A stretch of DNA of 64,000 bases from Favolaschia claudopus (taxonomy: Eukaryota > Basidiomycota > Agaricomycetes > Agaricales > Mycenaceae): positions 496,001-560,000 of the forward strand of contig JAWWNJ010000144.1 of the NCBI GenBank assembly GCA_037176885.1. Direction: 5' to 3'. A program made the position numbers and the translations under genes. Position 1 is the first letter of the stretch. Every line of letters starts with the position of its first letter. Shown piece by piece: positions 22,677 through 33,000 of this stretch. The notes beneath the pieces are model-generated. The model did not search any database. It was given only the letters and a program-made list of their open reading frames with translations, and was not told the origin of the DNA.

Positions 22677-25526
22677 TCAATATTGCATTTGAGATGGTGC
22701 GCTGTTGCCTGCAGCGCCGGCTGATAGTTGGGACTTGATGAATGTCTTAATGGCTGGGAAAGCCTTCAGCATGAGCTTCACGGACTGTTCTTCATCGATC
22801 CTCTGAAGACTCCCATGTCTCTTGATCTCCTTGGCTCTTGTGTCTGGGCTCCATAATGGGTGATTCGACGGCAGTGCAACGAACGAGTGCTGAATGCGTT
22901 TTGAGCGAGAAAAAGCAGACAAGTTGTAACGTGTTACTTACGCTTCTATACCATTCACGTAGATCATTCGCGTTCTTGGGAGGGCGTACTGGCCAGTGTC
23001 CAACCACCTGAACAACGGCTCTTACGGTTTTGGAGATCGTAGTCGCTACACAAGCAACTCAACGAGCAACACATGGTGAGATACGATAGAGTTTACCTCG
23101 CGCATCGATGAGATCCATCAAATATTCACAGCCAGGGCCATGCCCAACAAGGACGATATTTGTTGCACTGCAAAGCCTGAACATGTTGATTGGCCTTGTT
23201 ATATTTGCAGGTAGAAAGTAAGACTCACTGCACATAATTATCCCACAAATAAGTGAGCAAATCCTTGCGCAGTTGGCTTATTTTCACTCGCTTCTAACAG
23301 TTATATATTAGAATCCGAGGCATAGATGAAAGCATACCGGGAATGACTGATCCGCTGGTTTGGGAAATAAATTGACATCGAGGAGTGAATACTTCTCCCC
23401 CTTCACCCAGTTGACTAATTCTTTGGAGAAGTCAATCTAGCTGATAGTCAGTGGTTGCATCGGCGGATTATAAGGCGAGCAGAGCACGTACCAGGTACGA
23501 GCGTTCTGCCTGCACATCGCAGTTGACGGAGGAGGTTAATTCTACACGAAGGTTCCCGCTGGAAATGCCACATGAGGATAAGATGATGACTGTGAATGGA
23601 ATCATACAATTCGTGGACTAGAAGAACCAACGTTTCCTGTTGGAAAATGTCCGGACTTTCGACAGTAAGCTTCCTAGACGTCGCATTCAGCTGAGACGGG
23701 ACCTACGTGCACATGACCTGAGCAGAAAAACGGTTCTCCAAATCGGCGCCGACTAATGGAACTTGCATCATGTCGTGTTTGCTATAGAGGTAATATTGCC
23801 GGTGCAGTTTTAATATTTCTGCGACAATCATGAGACGAGCAAAGATGAGACTACCGGAGACTTTGTTACCTGGCACCGAAAAGGCGAGCGAGTTTGTTTC
23901 TGTGTTTGAAATAAGCAAGCCGTAGTGCTCATCCGAACGGAAGGAACAAACCGTCTTGTGGCTCACAAGCCTTTGGACTAACACATTTCCAGTATTTACT
24001 TTGCTCTCTCGCAACCAGCCAGACTGTTTCAGCCCCGGCCTCGCTCGCGATCAGTGGTTTCATTTCGGGGGGAGACCCGCCCATAATGACCTCGGTAACA
24101 GCTAGTGCCGACTTTGTTATCGAATCGAGATTGTAGCCTCCCTGTTGATAGATGAGTAGCTGGCCATGGCATTCAATTCTTACTCACTTCTAACGCAACG
24201 ACTAGGCGACCACTGGCCAAACCGGCCAGCATGTATGTCATGTGAGCGTATCCAGCTGGTGATACGAGACATTCTCCCAGGTCGTCGCCTTCGGCGGCAT
24301 CAAAACCAGCGGAGACTACCCAAGCACTCAGTTTGTGACTTTTGATCAAAATTGCTCGACGGACTGATAACCAATTCTGGCCCGAATTCCATCGCGATTG
24401 GCATTACAATTTTCTGGAACGCGTGGATATAGTCTGCATCACCCATCCCTTTTTCAGGCCAGGGGATATTAACCGAGCTAAGAGTATGTGAATGAGGTTG
24501 AGGATAAGTGCATTGTTTCGTTTTAGCTCACTATCCTAGTCCAGCCCCCTCCCCGCAGGATTGCAAGCCTCCGAAGGGACCACAAGGATAAAATTCGCCT
24601 CGCTCGTACCGATGAAGAGAAATGTAGAGAACGGAGGGATCATCGTTGAAGGCTCGTTGTGTGCCATTCCCTTTTAGACCAGGTTTCAACAGCCAGTTAA
24701 AAGATGTTGAATGAATATGCACCATGATGGACATCCCTGGGTTGAAAAGGATATGGTGATAAACCAACAGTCTGGATCATGAGCACATACCAGTCGAGAA
24801 TCAAAATTTTCTTAATCGATGTCAGTTGTTGTACAACTCTTGCCGCGACCGCCACATTGTTGAAAAAGCAAAATCCCATGTGCTCCTCGGGCTCAGCATG
24901 ATGTCCGGGAGGGCGAACGACGGCAAAGGTCTTTTTCAGATCTCCTCTTGCAACAGCCAGGCAAGCTTCAATGACGCCTCCACAACTAAGACGCGCAGAA
25001 AGAGTTGTAGCCTCGCAGATGTACAGGGAGAGCTGCTCATAATATCGCTCAGAATCAACAAATTCCTGCTTGCTCATGTCTGACCATCTGGATGAGCATT
25101 GAACGACGAATTGTACTGATCAAGGTTACGCTGTATGGCCTCCACTTTGTCCCACAAGTCGTGGCTGTGGACGAGAAGAGCTTCTTGTTTGTAGACTGGC
25201 CGAGTTGGAAGTATCTTTGCTCTTGCAGTGTAATGATTTGCCACTAGAGCGCTCCAAATTCGAACGATGCGCTCGGGTGCATCAGGATGACCGTCCGGAG
25301 ACATAGAGCAGTGTAAAGCCATTTTTGTATCATATACGAAACCAACAGTAGCATCGGAGCGGTGAAGTGGCACGGAAGAAGCGCGAGGGGCAGGAGAGGC
25401 AGGCTTTGGCAGAGTGAACGCAGGGGCATTAGCGGTGGACGTAGACGCGATCTGGGGAGTAGGGTGTTGTATTGGGGGGTATACAGGTTGGAATTCAGAG
25501 TCCACTGCCATTCGGTCTGTATCCAT
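22677..25526 (-). CDS. HDA1: class II histone deacetylase (HDA1/Clr3 type)
   Basis: Zn-dependent deacetylase acting in gene silencing. Start [12 protein letters not shown] at 25526; the in-frame ATG at 25574 precedes non-conserved sequence. A Pro/Ser-rich leader is followed by [41 protein letters not shown], the active-site motifs [20 protein letters not shown] and ILILDWDVHHG (the latter restored by splicing), [30 protein letters not shown] and [10 protein letters not shown]. The C-terminal part up to 22677 ([27 protein letters not shown]) is the Arb2-like domain of fungal Hda1/Clr3. Ten or more short introns. The His-His/Asp-His catalytic set is complete. Confidence 0.9.
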
Positions 25527-25649
25527 TTTGGTCGAGTGAAGGAAGCACGAAGAAGCAAACAAACGCAAATTCAACGGCTTGTGCTCACTTCAACCACCTG
25601 TGCTTCATACTTCAACAAGAGTAGCGTGACAAATACATAGCCAGGAGGG

Positions 25650-25915
25650 CAACTTGCAAAGGAAGGGGTTGTCAATTTTCGTTCGAGTCTATGTATTGTC
25701 AAGTGCGTTTTCAGTCGCAAATCAATTTTGGTTCCAGTTTTTAGTGAGGTGTGTTTTGGGTCAACATTTTTTCACAACCCCTCCCTGGGGTGAATTTTCG
25801 TTTGAGTTTTTGGTGAAGCGCCTTTTGAGTCGCAAATTACACAAACCCCCCCCAGGGTGTGTATTTTTGCAACCCCTCCTTTTGCGAGTAAAAATTTCAA
25901 GCGAGTGAAAAAGGC
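25650..25915. repeat. diverged T-rich repeat array upstream of HDA1
   Basis: Two to three imperfect copies of a roughly 55-100 base unit. The unit contains TTTTTGGTGAAG/GTGAGGTG, then TTTTGAGTCGCAAAT or TTTTGGGTCAACA, a T-run, ACAACCCCTCC, a C-rich CCCCAGGGTG or CCTGGGGTG block and GAGTAAAAATTTCAAG. A further copy lies at 26590-26690. It is not coding on either strand. It looks like a decayed minisatellite or a fragment of a dispersed repeat. Confidence 0.6.
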
Positions 25916-26589
25916 GTCCTAACAGAACATTTCCCTTACTTTAGTTGACTATTTGCTCAGACACAGGACCCCTCGCTTCAGTCAATTCATGTTAATTGAC
26001 ATGTACACGACACAATGGCTTCTTATACAGAGAAATCACTGGACCCCAGACAATAAGACGCGAGCCTCAAAGAAAGGGCATGCTTTGAAGATACATCGTC
26101 CACGGTCGTTGTCGTCGATGTCGTCCGTGCCTTCCTCATCCGCGTCTTGTTTTGCAGTGTCTTCGTTGTCAACATCAGCAGCGTGTTTGGCCGAGGCGTT
26201 CTTTGTGCGGTCGGAGGCGGTTTTGGCGGGATAGCGAAGGCGCAGGTTGAGGCGCTAGAATAGGCGGTGCAGCCCGATGGGCGCCCTCAGCTTAGGCATC
26301 ACCTTGAGGCGGGTTTCAGCCCGTTGTCGTTGGGGTCCATCTACGTCGCGGCCAGAGTCCGACGGCAGCTAAACCTTTGGAAGAAGATTAAGGAGCCGAG
26401 AGAGGGCGCTGGAATACTTACTGAGCCCTGTAGATTTCACGGACGTCCATGAATTCTCGACGCGTCCAATCACACCTCCCACGACGTTATGTTGAGGGCG
26501 ACACGCGTCGACGCGACGCGTTTGTGTTGATAGGTGAGAGCAAGTTGGTTGATGTTCCCCAGAAGGAAATAGACCAAATCATTACTAGG
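25916..26589. other. gene-poor spacer with possible decayed coding remnant
   Basis: Bounded by two copies of the T-rich repeat. On the minus strand about 26230-26060 there is an open, acidic, Lys/Asp-rich stretch (KHAADVDNEDTAKQDADEEG) and upstream of it another with RLKVMPKLRAPIGLH, separated by a stop. No start codon, family or splice sites support a gene. Near its right end are three ACGCGT sites (26460, 26503, 26516). A transposon or gene remnant is possible. Confidence 0.4.
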
Positions 26590-26690
26590 CCTGATTTTGC
26601 GAGTAAAAATTTCAAGTGAAACTTGGTTCGCGTTTTTGGTGAACCGCGTTTCGAGTCGCAATTTTTCGCAGGTACCCCTCCTTTTGTGAG
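26590..26690. repeat. second copy of the T-rich repeat
   Basis: Shares with the 25650-25915 array the words TTTTGCGAGTAAAAATTTCAAG, CGTTTTTGGTGAA, GAGTCGCAA and ACCCCTCCTTTTG in a similar order. With the first array it brackets a 675-base spacer as a direct repeat. The remaining 26691-26898 shows nothing recognisable. Confidence 0.6.
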
Positions 26691-26898
26691 ATGGGTGGGA
26701 CATTGTCATTGCTCGGTTGCGGTCTGATTCTTCATCAGAATCATAGCGATCGACTTGTTTCTTTCACAGGATTCTCTCAACTTCTGGGGGAAACGCCATG
26801 GCCAATACACTGGCAAGAGACCAAGGCAACTCGGATGCATCATAATTATCGGATACTTCTCAAAAGTGCTCCAACGATACAAGATCTAGATATTGTAT

Positions 26899-27861
26899 CT
26901 ACATACTATGGGTCTTTGCCATTTCTCGCGCCGCTAGGTCGTTCAAGCCTCTTGCTATGATTCCCGCACCCTTTTCGACGGCCGCCTTATCTGTATCTAC
27001 AACCCGTGCAAGAAACTTCCGAAACCTGTCCGGGTGCCAAATGAGTCTGGCTCGCTTCAACCTCTCCTTCGTCGTTTGTCCCTCAGAGTGCAAAGGTGAA
27101 AGGAGGAAGAAACCAATGTCGTCGGCGGTGATCTCGTCCAACCTAGCCGTCGACGGCGTCGAGACCAATGGCCAGGGAAGGGTGGAAAATGAGATGCAAT
27201 CATCGTTTGTATGGCACTTGACGAGGTCTTCCCAGCCCTTCTCATATCTTTGCCATGCTTCCCGCACTCTCCGTTGTGTCTTGGCTATCTCGTTCCTCTC
27301 GTGCTCTCTTCGTCGTTCAAACGTCCGCCACCTCTCCTCGGCTATCTTCTCCTTCTCTAGTTCTCGCCTTCGACGGATCCGGTTCTCGATCTCTTTGAGC
27401 TGTTCTTCAACAAGTCTCGCTTTTTGCCACGCCCTGTCCATAACAGCTCGTCTGCCTCTATCTTCCCTCCTCCGACCATAGAGCTCTTCGCTCGACACGA
27501 ATATCGCGCCGTCATTCCATTGTGGAACCACTGGGGCGCAAGGAGCGGAAGCAGAGTAGATAACCTGCTGTTCGAGCACCCATTCTTCTGTCGTGGTCGC
27601 CCTTGGAACTATCGGCGGAGAGCAATGGTGCTCGACCCAGGCATATGTATCGGCCATGTGCCGCCAGGGGTCGCCGCGACCGATGCTTCGTTTTCTCGAG
27701 GGCTCAGCCGTTTCCGGGGCCGGCGTCTCTGAAGCTCGTCGGCGACTTGGGATTGGGGTACCAATTCTGTTTCGAGGGGCTACTGGAGTATTCGCCATCC
27801 CTCGATGCGTGCGGCGGGCTCTAGTGAAGTTCGATGGCGGCCTTGGGTCTGCCAATCTCAT
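26899..27861 (-). CDS. coiled-coil protein with J-like (NFKBIL1-type) C-terminus
   Basis: Single-exon gene. The start is at 27861, or at MANTPVAPRNRI (27798), which I find equally likely. The N-terminal 80 residues are basic and disordered. A long, highly charged coiled coil follows (roughly residues 135-215; ENRIRRRRELEKEKIAEERWRTFERRREHERNEI). The C-terminus has DIGFFLLSPLH and RLKRARLIWHPDRFRKFL, containing an HPD tripeptide, then GIIARGLNDL. This WHPDRF...GLN pattern is like the degenerate J-type end of NF-kappa-B inhibitor-like protein 1, seen in many agaric proteins. Function unknown. Lack of introns is unusual beside its neighbours. Confidence 0.7.
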   Translation of the reverse strand: MRLADPRPPSNFTRARRTHRGMANTPVAPRNRIGTPIPSRRRASETPAPETAEPSRKRSIGRGDPWRHMADTYAWVEHHCSPPIVPRATTTEEWVLEQQVIYSASAPCAPVVPQWNDGAIFVSSEELYGRRREDRGRRAVMDRAWQKARLVEEQLKEIENRIRRRRELEKEKIAEERWRTFERRREHERNEIAKTQRRVREAWQRYEKGWEDLVKCHTNDDCISFSTLPWPLVSTPSTARLDEITADDIGFFLLSPLHSEGQTTKERLKRARLIWHPDRFRKFLARVVDTDKAAVEKGAGIIARGLNDLAAREMAKTHSM

Positions 27862-28177
27862 AAATACAGGTCAGCGCGTTGAAGCAACGTGATGCCCTGG
27901 AAGGCTGGAGTTCGCGTGCAACAATGGTGTGCGACAACGTGTTCAACCTCACGAAAACCAACCATCATGAATCAAGAAGTCCAGTCGCGATTACAGTAGG
28001 CTTGTATACAAAGACAGTATAAATCATCGAGTTATACGAATAAAATAAAGATATCATCCGTCCGGCGATGAGTTGAGGTATATACACTTGTCATGTTGAG
28101 GCGAAGCCAGAATCGCTCACAGATTCTGCTCTAGTCGAGATCACTTCTAGTCGTACCGCATCTAACGGAAGCTTGAT
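27862..28177. other. 316-base gap, J-like gene promoter and CK2 3' end
   Basis: Both flanking genes are on the minus strand. The gap is AT-richer than the genes and includes AATAAA-like sequence on the plus strand near 28042. No open frame or RNA signature is visible. Confidence 0.5.
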
Positions 28178-29765
28178 TCATTGGAACTCGCCCTGTAAAT
28201 AGATCTGAAACTCACTGAAATATGGATGGGCTTGCGCTTCCTTGGCAGAAAGACGATCCCCGTGGTCATATCTTAATAATTTATCGAGCAAGTCAAGAGC
28301 GTCTGGCGAGGAACCTAAATGCCGGTTTTCAGCAGTCAAATATCGTGTCCATGGTTGTTTAGGATGGCTATGAGCAGGTATTAGAATTTCGATTCACAGA
28401 AAGAGATTCAAGGTGCTCACTCGACAAGCAAATCGTCGACATCAGTCTCGAAATGAATGTTATAGTTCTTGAGATATACATCGAAGTCCTCCGTGCCCTT
28501 GAATTATTCGTTAGAGAAGAATGCGAGGTACTATTAAGAAAACAACCAATGTCTTCATAATTTTGAGCAGCTGGTCGTCATTGTCAGATCCGCCTAGAAT
28601 AGTCAAGTTTCTGAAGCAGATCGAAGCAGAAAGCAAGAGGAGCGTTACGAAAGAAATGCTCCTTTTTGAAGATCTTTGGAACAGGAAGTAATCAGTTATA
28701 GTCTATACGTCAAGCGATGGTATATTTTCACCATTGCCGCAAACATGCAACCTATAGATGGGTGATGTTCAGCGTTAGTTAAGTTGTGACTGGTACCAAG
28801 CGAACCTGTGCTCCACATATCCAAAGAATAATCATAACGTTTGTAGCCAACCAACAACTCGGGGGACTTGTAATAACGGGATCCAACTCGAATGTGGTAG
28901 TCGGTCTCGGGATGGTAGAATTCAGCCAACCCCCAATCTATCAGCTTCAGCTTGCAGGGAATGAGTAACGGAGTAACGAGAGAATAAGAAGGCTTGCAGA
29001 GCAATGGGACTCACCTTGCGTTTCTCGTAGTCGATCATGACGTTCGCCTGCAACATTTTATAGCGGGAAATGAACCCTTGCGAGTATTTTGACGCACTGG
29101 CTTGACATCTCGATGCATAATTCCATTGGCGTGTACATGGGAGAGGGCCAGTAAAAGTTGGAAGGTGTAGTGTTTGATATCGGCCTCGGTGAGGATGGGG
29201 AGCAAGCGTCGCCAATCTACATTGTCGACGTATTCCTATCATTCATTAGCTCAGAGTTGCGCAGATCCGCAATTGAACGAAAATACTACCATGACCAGGC
29301 TATGATAACGGCAAGACGCTAGTCGAAGGTCAAGGGGTTCCCTGAGTAGAGTGAATTAAGGCTCACGGTCCCGAACCACATCCAGCAGAGGAATTATGTT
29401 AGGACCACCAGTTAGGTTTCGTAGCACCTTTATTTCGCGTTTAACCTTTTTGGTTCAGTTACGCTATCTTCAGCGAAGAATGAAGTCTTGTTACGAGACT
29501 ACCTTTTTAGCTGCAACTGGCTTTAGGATCTTGAGTATACACCGCTCGTTATTGGCCATGTCCATTCCTTCGAACACCTGAGGAGTGAGATGGTGCGATT
29601 TCCTTGGGTTGCAGCAACTGGGAGACACACCTCTGAATATTTTCCACCGCCAACCCTTTCCACTATCTGGTAACGATCGGGGGTACTCCAGTCTATGCGG
29701 AAGTTCTCATAGTCGTACCACGACGCGCCCAAGCGGGCATTCACATCAGCGTGAATGCGCGACAT
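28178..29765 (-). CDS. CKA1: casein kinase 2 catalytic subunit alpha
   Basis: Acidophilic Ser/Thr kinase. Start [19 protein letters not shown] (29765) is the typical CK2 alpha N-terminus. Next come [20 protein letters not shown] (glycine loop), CILKILKPV (catalytic Lys), the basic [13 protein letters not shown] cluster, [25 protein letters not shown] (catalytic loop), [14 protein letters not shown] (the CK2-specific DWG in place of DFG), [26 protein letters not shown], the RKEHFFRN insert and [16 protein letters not shown]. It ends YLQGEFQ at 28178. About nine exons, all in frame. Confidence 0.93.
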
Positions 29766-30079
29766 GGGCAGAGAGCGTGGAAGAAACGGGGATTATTGGG
29801 GGAGCATGCAACCGTAGAACAGGACGAGGCAAACATGACTAAACCTATTCTTAGCATCCATCACATTAAGGATTTCGAAGTACTTCATGGCGTCTATATC
29901 ATATAATGCAGCAGTACATATTAAACATGTATAAAATCGTTGCAGATGGACGAGGGATAACAGGATAACACGGTTACAAATGCAAGGAAAGCGGAAGATC
30001 TGCGGAGACGGACACTGAGAACGTGCTTCCCTCACAGACGGAAAGAAAGAACACGCACAATGCAAAGATAGCTACACGA
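29766..30079. other. 314-base gap, CK2 promoter and Sec7 gene 3' end
   Basis: Both neighbours are on the minus strand, so this holds the 3' UTR of the Sec7-PH gene and the CK2 promoter. No other feature seen. Confidence 0.5.
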
Positions 30080-33000
30080 TCAGTTCTGCCCATGGTCGGG
30101 CGAGCCAACCTGCAAGAATGCAAGCACGAGCGGTATAGAGCTGTTTTGCTGGCACTGCATCTCTATATCACGACCAGACCAGACCGGACCGTCAATCCGC
30201 AACGACAAGTCTGGATCGTAGCTGTCGTCTGTCGGGAATTCGCCCTCATTATTCAGATCCAACTCGTTCCGACCCGCCCCGCGAAGGTACATCTGGCTTC
30301 GCGACTTCGACCGAACATGGGCACTGATCCGAGCGTCCTTCTCCATCGCAAGCCGATCGGCAGGGAAACGGAAGTTGCCGTTGCCGTTGAGTCGGGGTGA
30401 GCCGAGATCTTGAAGAGCGGAAGAGAAAGGTCCAGGAGAAGGGTCCGGAAGGCCGTCCGAACCTATCAACGTCTGCTGCAAAACTCTGAAAGCCACAGTT
30501 TCCGCCGCTCGGTGGAATTTCGAGGCTCCAGGAGATGTTCCAGAGAGTGTACTGGAGGGAGTCGCCAATGCCCTGTCAATTTGGCGATTCAAAGACACTA
30601 CCCACTGGTGACGGATGAGGGGATCGTCAACACTGAACATGTACCTGCGCTTCAGTCCACAGTGATTCAAGAAAGCCATCTCAAACGTGTTCCTCATGAA
30701 CGAGCGCTCCACAACCAAGGAATGACCTAGCGGCAGCCCCGAATATTTGAGAGCATTTGGGCCTGACCGACACATAATCATGGTCTTCGAGCCCAGCGAG
30801 GTACCTGTGACGCGGAACGACGCCTCTGATGACCTCGCAAAGGTTAGATATGGAGGGTCGAAAACGAGGTCTTGACCGAACAGTTGAATAGTTAGGTCAG
30901 GGTCAGCCTGTTGGATGCGTAGAATGATGGGGTCGGACTGCACTTTGTACGTGAGTCGAGTGGGCAGAGGACGCTTGATCATGATCTGGATATCAGGAGG
31001 GCCACTCGAGGTTATCCGAGCCTGAGACAGTCGTTCCTTCCGTACAGATTCAAAGATTTCCTCCAGAAGGCCGTCCGAGACCAGATACCGCGCGTCTAAC
31101 CGACGGAAGGCATCCACAAACTCACGGCTGGCAATGCTGCGGAAGCCAGTCGGACCAGGTTCTTGCGCAATACCACCGTGCAGGTACTCGTTCAGCTGCA
31201 CGATGGCTTTCACAAGGCGATTTGCAACATCTTTGTCGAAGGCTACAATCCTCGCGTTTGCCTCATACCAGCGGCCTGCAAACGCATCCAGCAGATAGTC
31301 TAGGGCACTGGCATTGGAGTACACCATCTTTGACGGCACATTCAAGGAGAGGAGGAAAGTGCGGAGCGCCTTGTCGACCCTGATCCCCACGAACCGGAAG
31401 CTGTCAACATACGCCTTCAGCACCACTTTGGACGTCCGCCGCGACAGATAGTCGCCCAGTTTCGCACGATCCAAGTCCAATGTTTTGAACAACAGCTGGC
31501 CGAGGGTGAGAGCATCATCTGATGTTGATGACTTGGACAACAGGGATGTGATAGCATGGTCCATATCCTTGCTGAACTGGTATACGAACGTCCTGATCAT
31601 GGGATTGCGCGGTGCGGTCGAATAGTTGCCCAGCTTCGGCTGAATATCAGTCCGCTCAGCATTGAACCGTAATTGACTGAGCAACACCACACTCTTCACA
31701 ACAAACTTGCGATCTTGCGAAGCGATTTTACGGTTGTCAGAGCCAGTGTCCTGGTCGGGCAAAGCCTTGGCGATGACAAGGATGTCGCTGAATAGGAAAA
31801 GGAAACGGTCCTTGACGGTATTTGCGTTGACCACCTGCAGCACGGGTGAAGAGAGGAGAAGTTTCCGGGGCGGATCGTCGATTGCCGAAGCCCACATGGG
31901 GCTCCGCGAACCCCGAGATAAGTTCTCCTCCAGCCGTTCGAGAACGAATGAAGCTTGAGTCCCAGAGTCGCCTCTCAGCGCTCCAAATGAGTAATGTGAT
32001 GATGTGGTGGAAGAAGATTCCGACGTCGATGGTGCAGGATAATCGCTTAGAGAAGACGACGGATCAGGCGTCGCAGATAATGGATCAGGAGGGGAGGGAA
32101 GAGGATTAGGAGGATCCATCATGAGGTAGGAAGTTTCGTCCACGTCGACCGGAGGCGGAGAAGCAATGACTCTCTTAGCCTTTGGGGTCCTCTCCGTGTC
32201 AGAGACAGAGAAGGTGTTCTGAGAGAAAGAGCTCTGGGAGGGTGGAGCAGTGAGGGGCACTGCGTATGGCAAGGGAGATGGGGTCATTGCTCTGGACTCC
32301 GCACTCTTGCCAAACATACTTTCACTGGCACTGAGCGGTATGATTTCGCCGTCCTCCCATTCTCGCCCCAGACCATTCTCCTTACGAAGGATGAGATCAG
32401 ACAATGAAGGCTTCTTGCTTGCACTTGGCGATAGCTTTCCCAACTCAGAGGTTGGTGTATTCGCTGCCGAAGACTTCTTCCTACTGTTAAGCCACTGCTT
32501 GACACCAGGCAGGGTCATGGGTAGCTTTGAACCAGTAGATGTCGAAGGAGAAATGGGCGAGGGGACGTTGAAATAACCAATGTCAGCAGCCGCCGAGTTT
32601 GGGGGGGACGTCGCCTGGGCGTACTTGTCCAATAAGCGCGTATCCGAAGCCTGGTGAGATAGTTTCCGATCTCGCGGCTCTGGTGACTGCATGGGCGTGT
32701 TGGTGTTCGAGCTCGTGGCTTGTGGAGCGCCGCCATCCGTGTCGTACCCATTGAAGAGTGTAGAAATGTCCGGCGTCGAAGCAGATGGTGTGAGCATGCC
32801 TTTGGTCCGATTCCGCTGTTCCTCTAGCTTTTTCATGCCTGGGAATGGGAACAGCTTGGCGACATTTTGGTACTTCAGCAGATCAGCGGATGATGCTGCA
32901 GGGAAAGGCGAAGCATTCTGCGACAGAGACGCTGCAGAGGCCGAGGCAGACCCCGACTGCATCACACCTAACGGAGCTTGATTCACTAACGGTGTGGCCA

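Noticed and set aside
26060..26430. Possible gene between the T-rich repeats.
   Set aside because: Broken by stops on both strands, without start codon or splice sites; kept only as a possible remnant.
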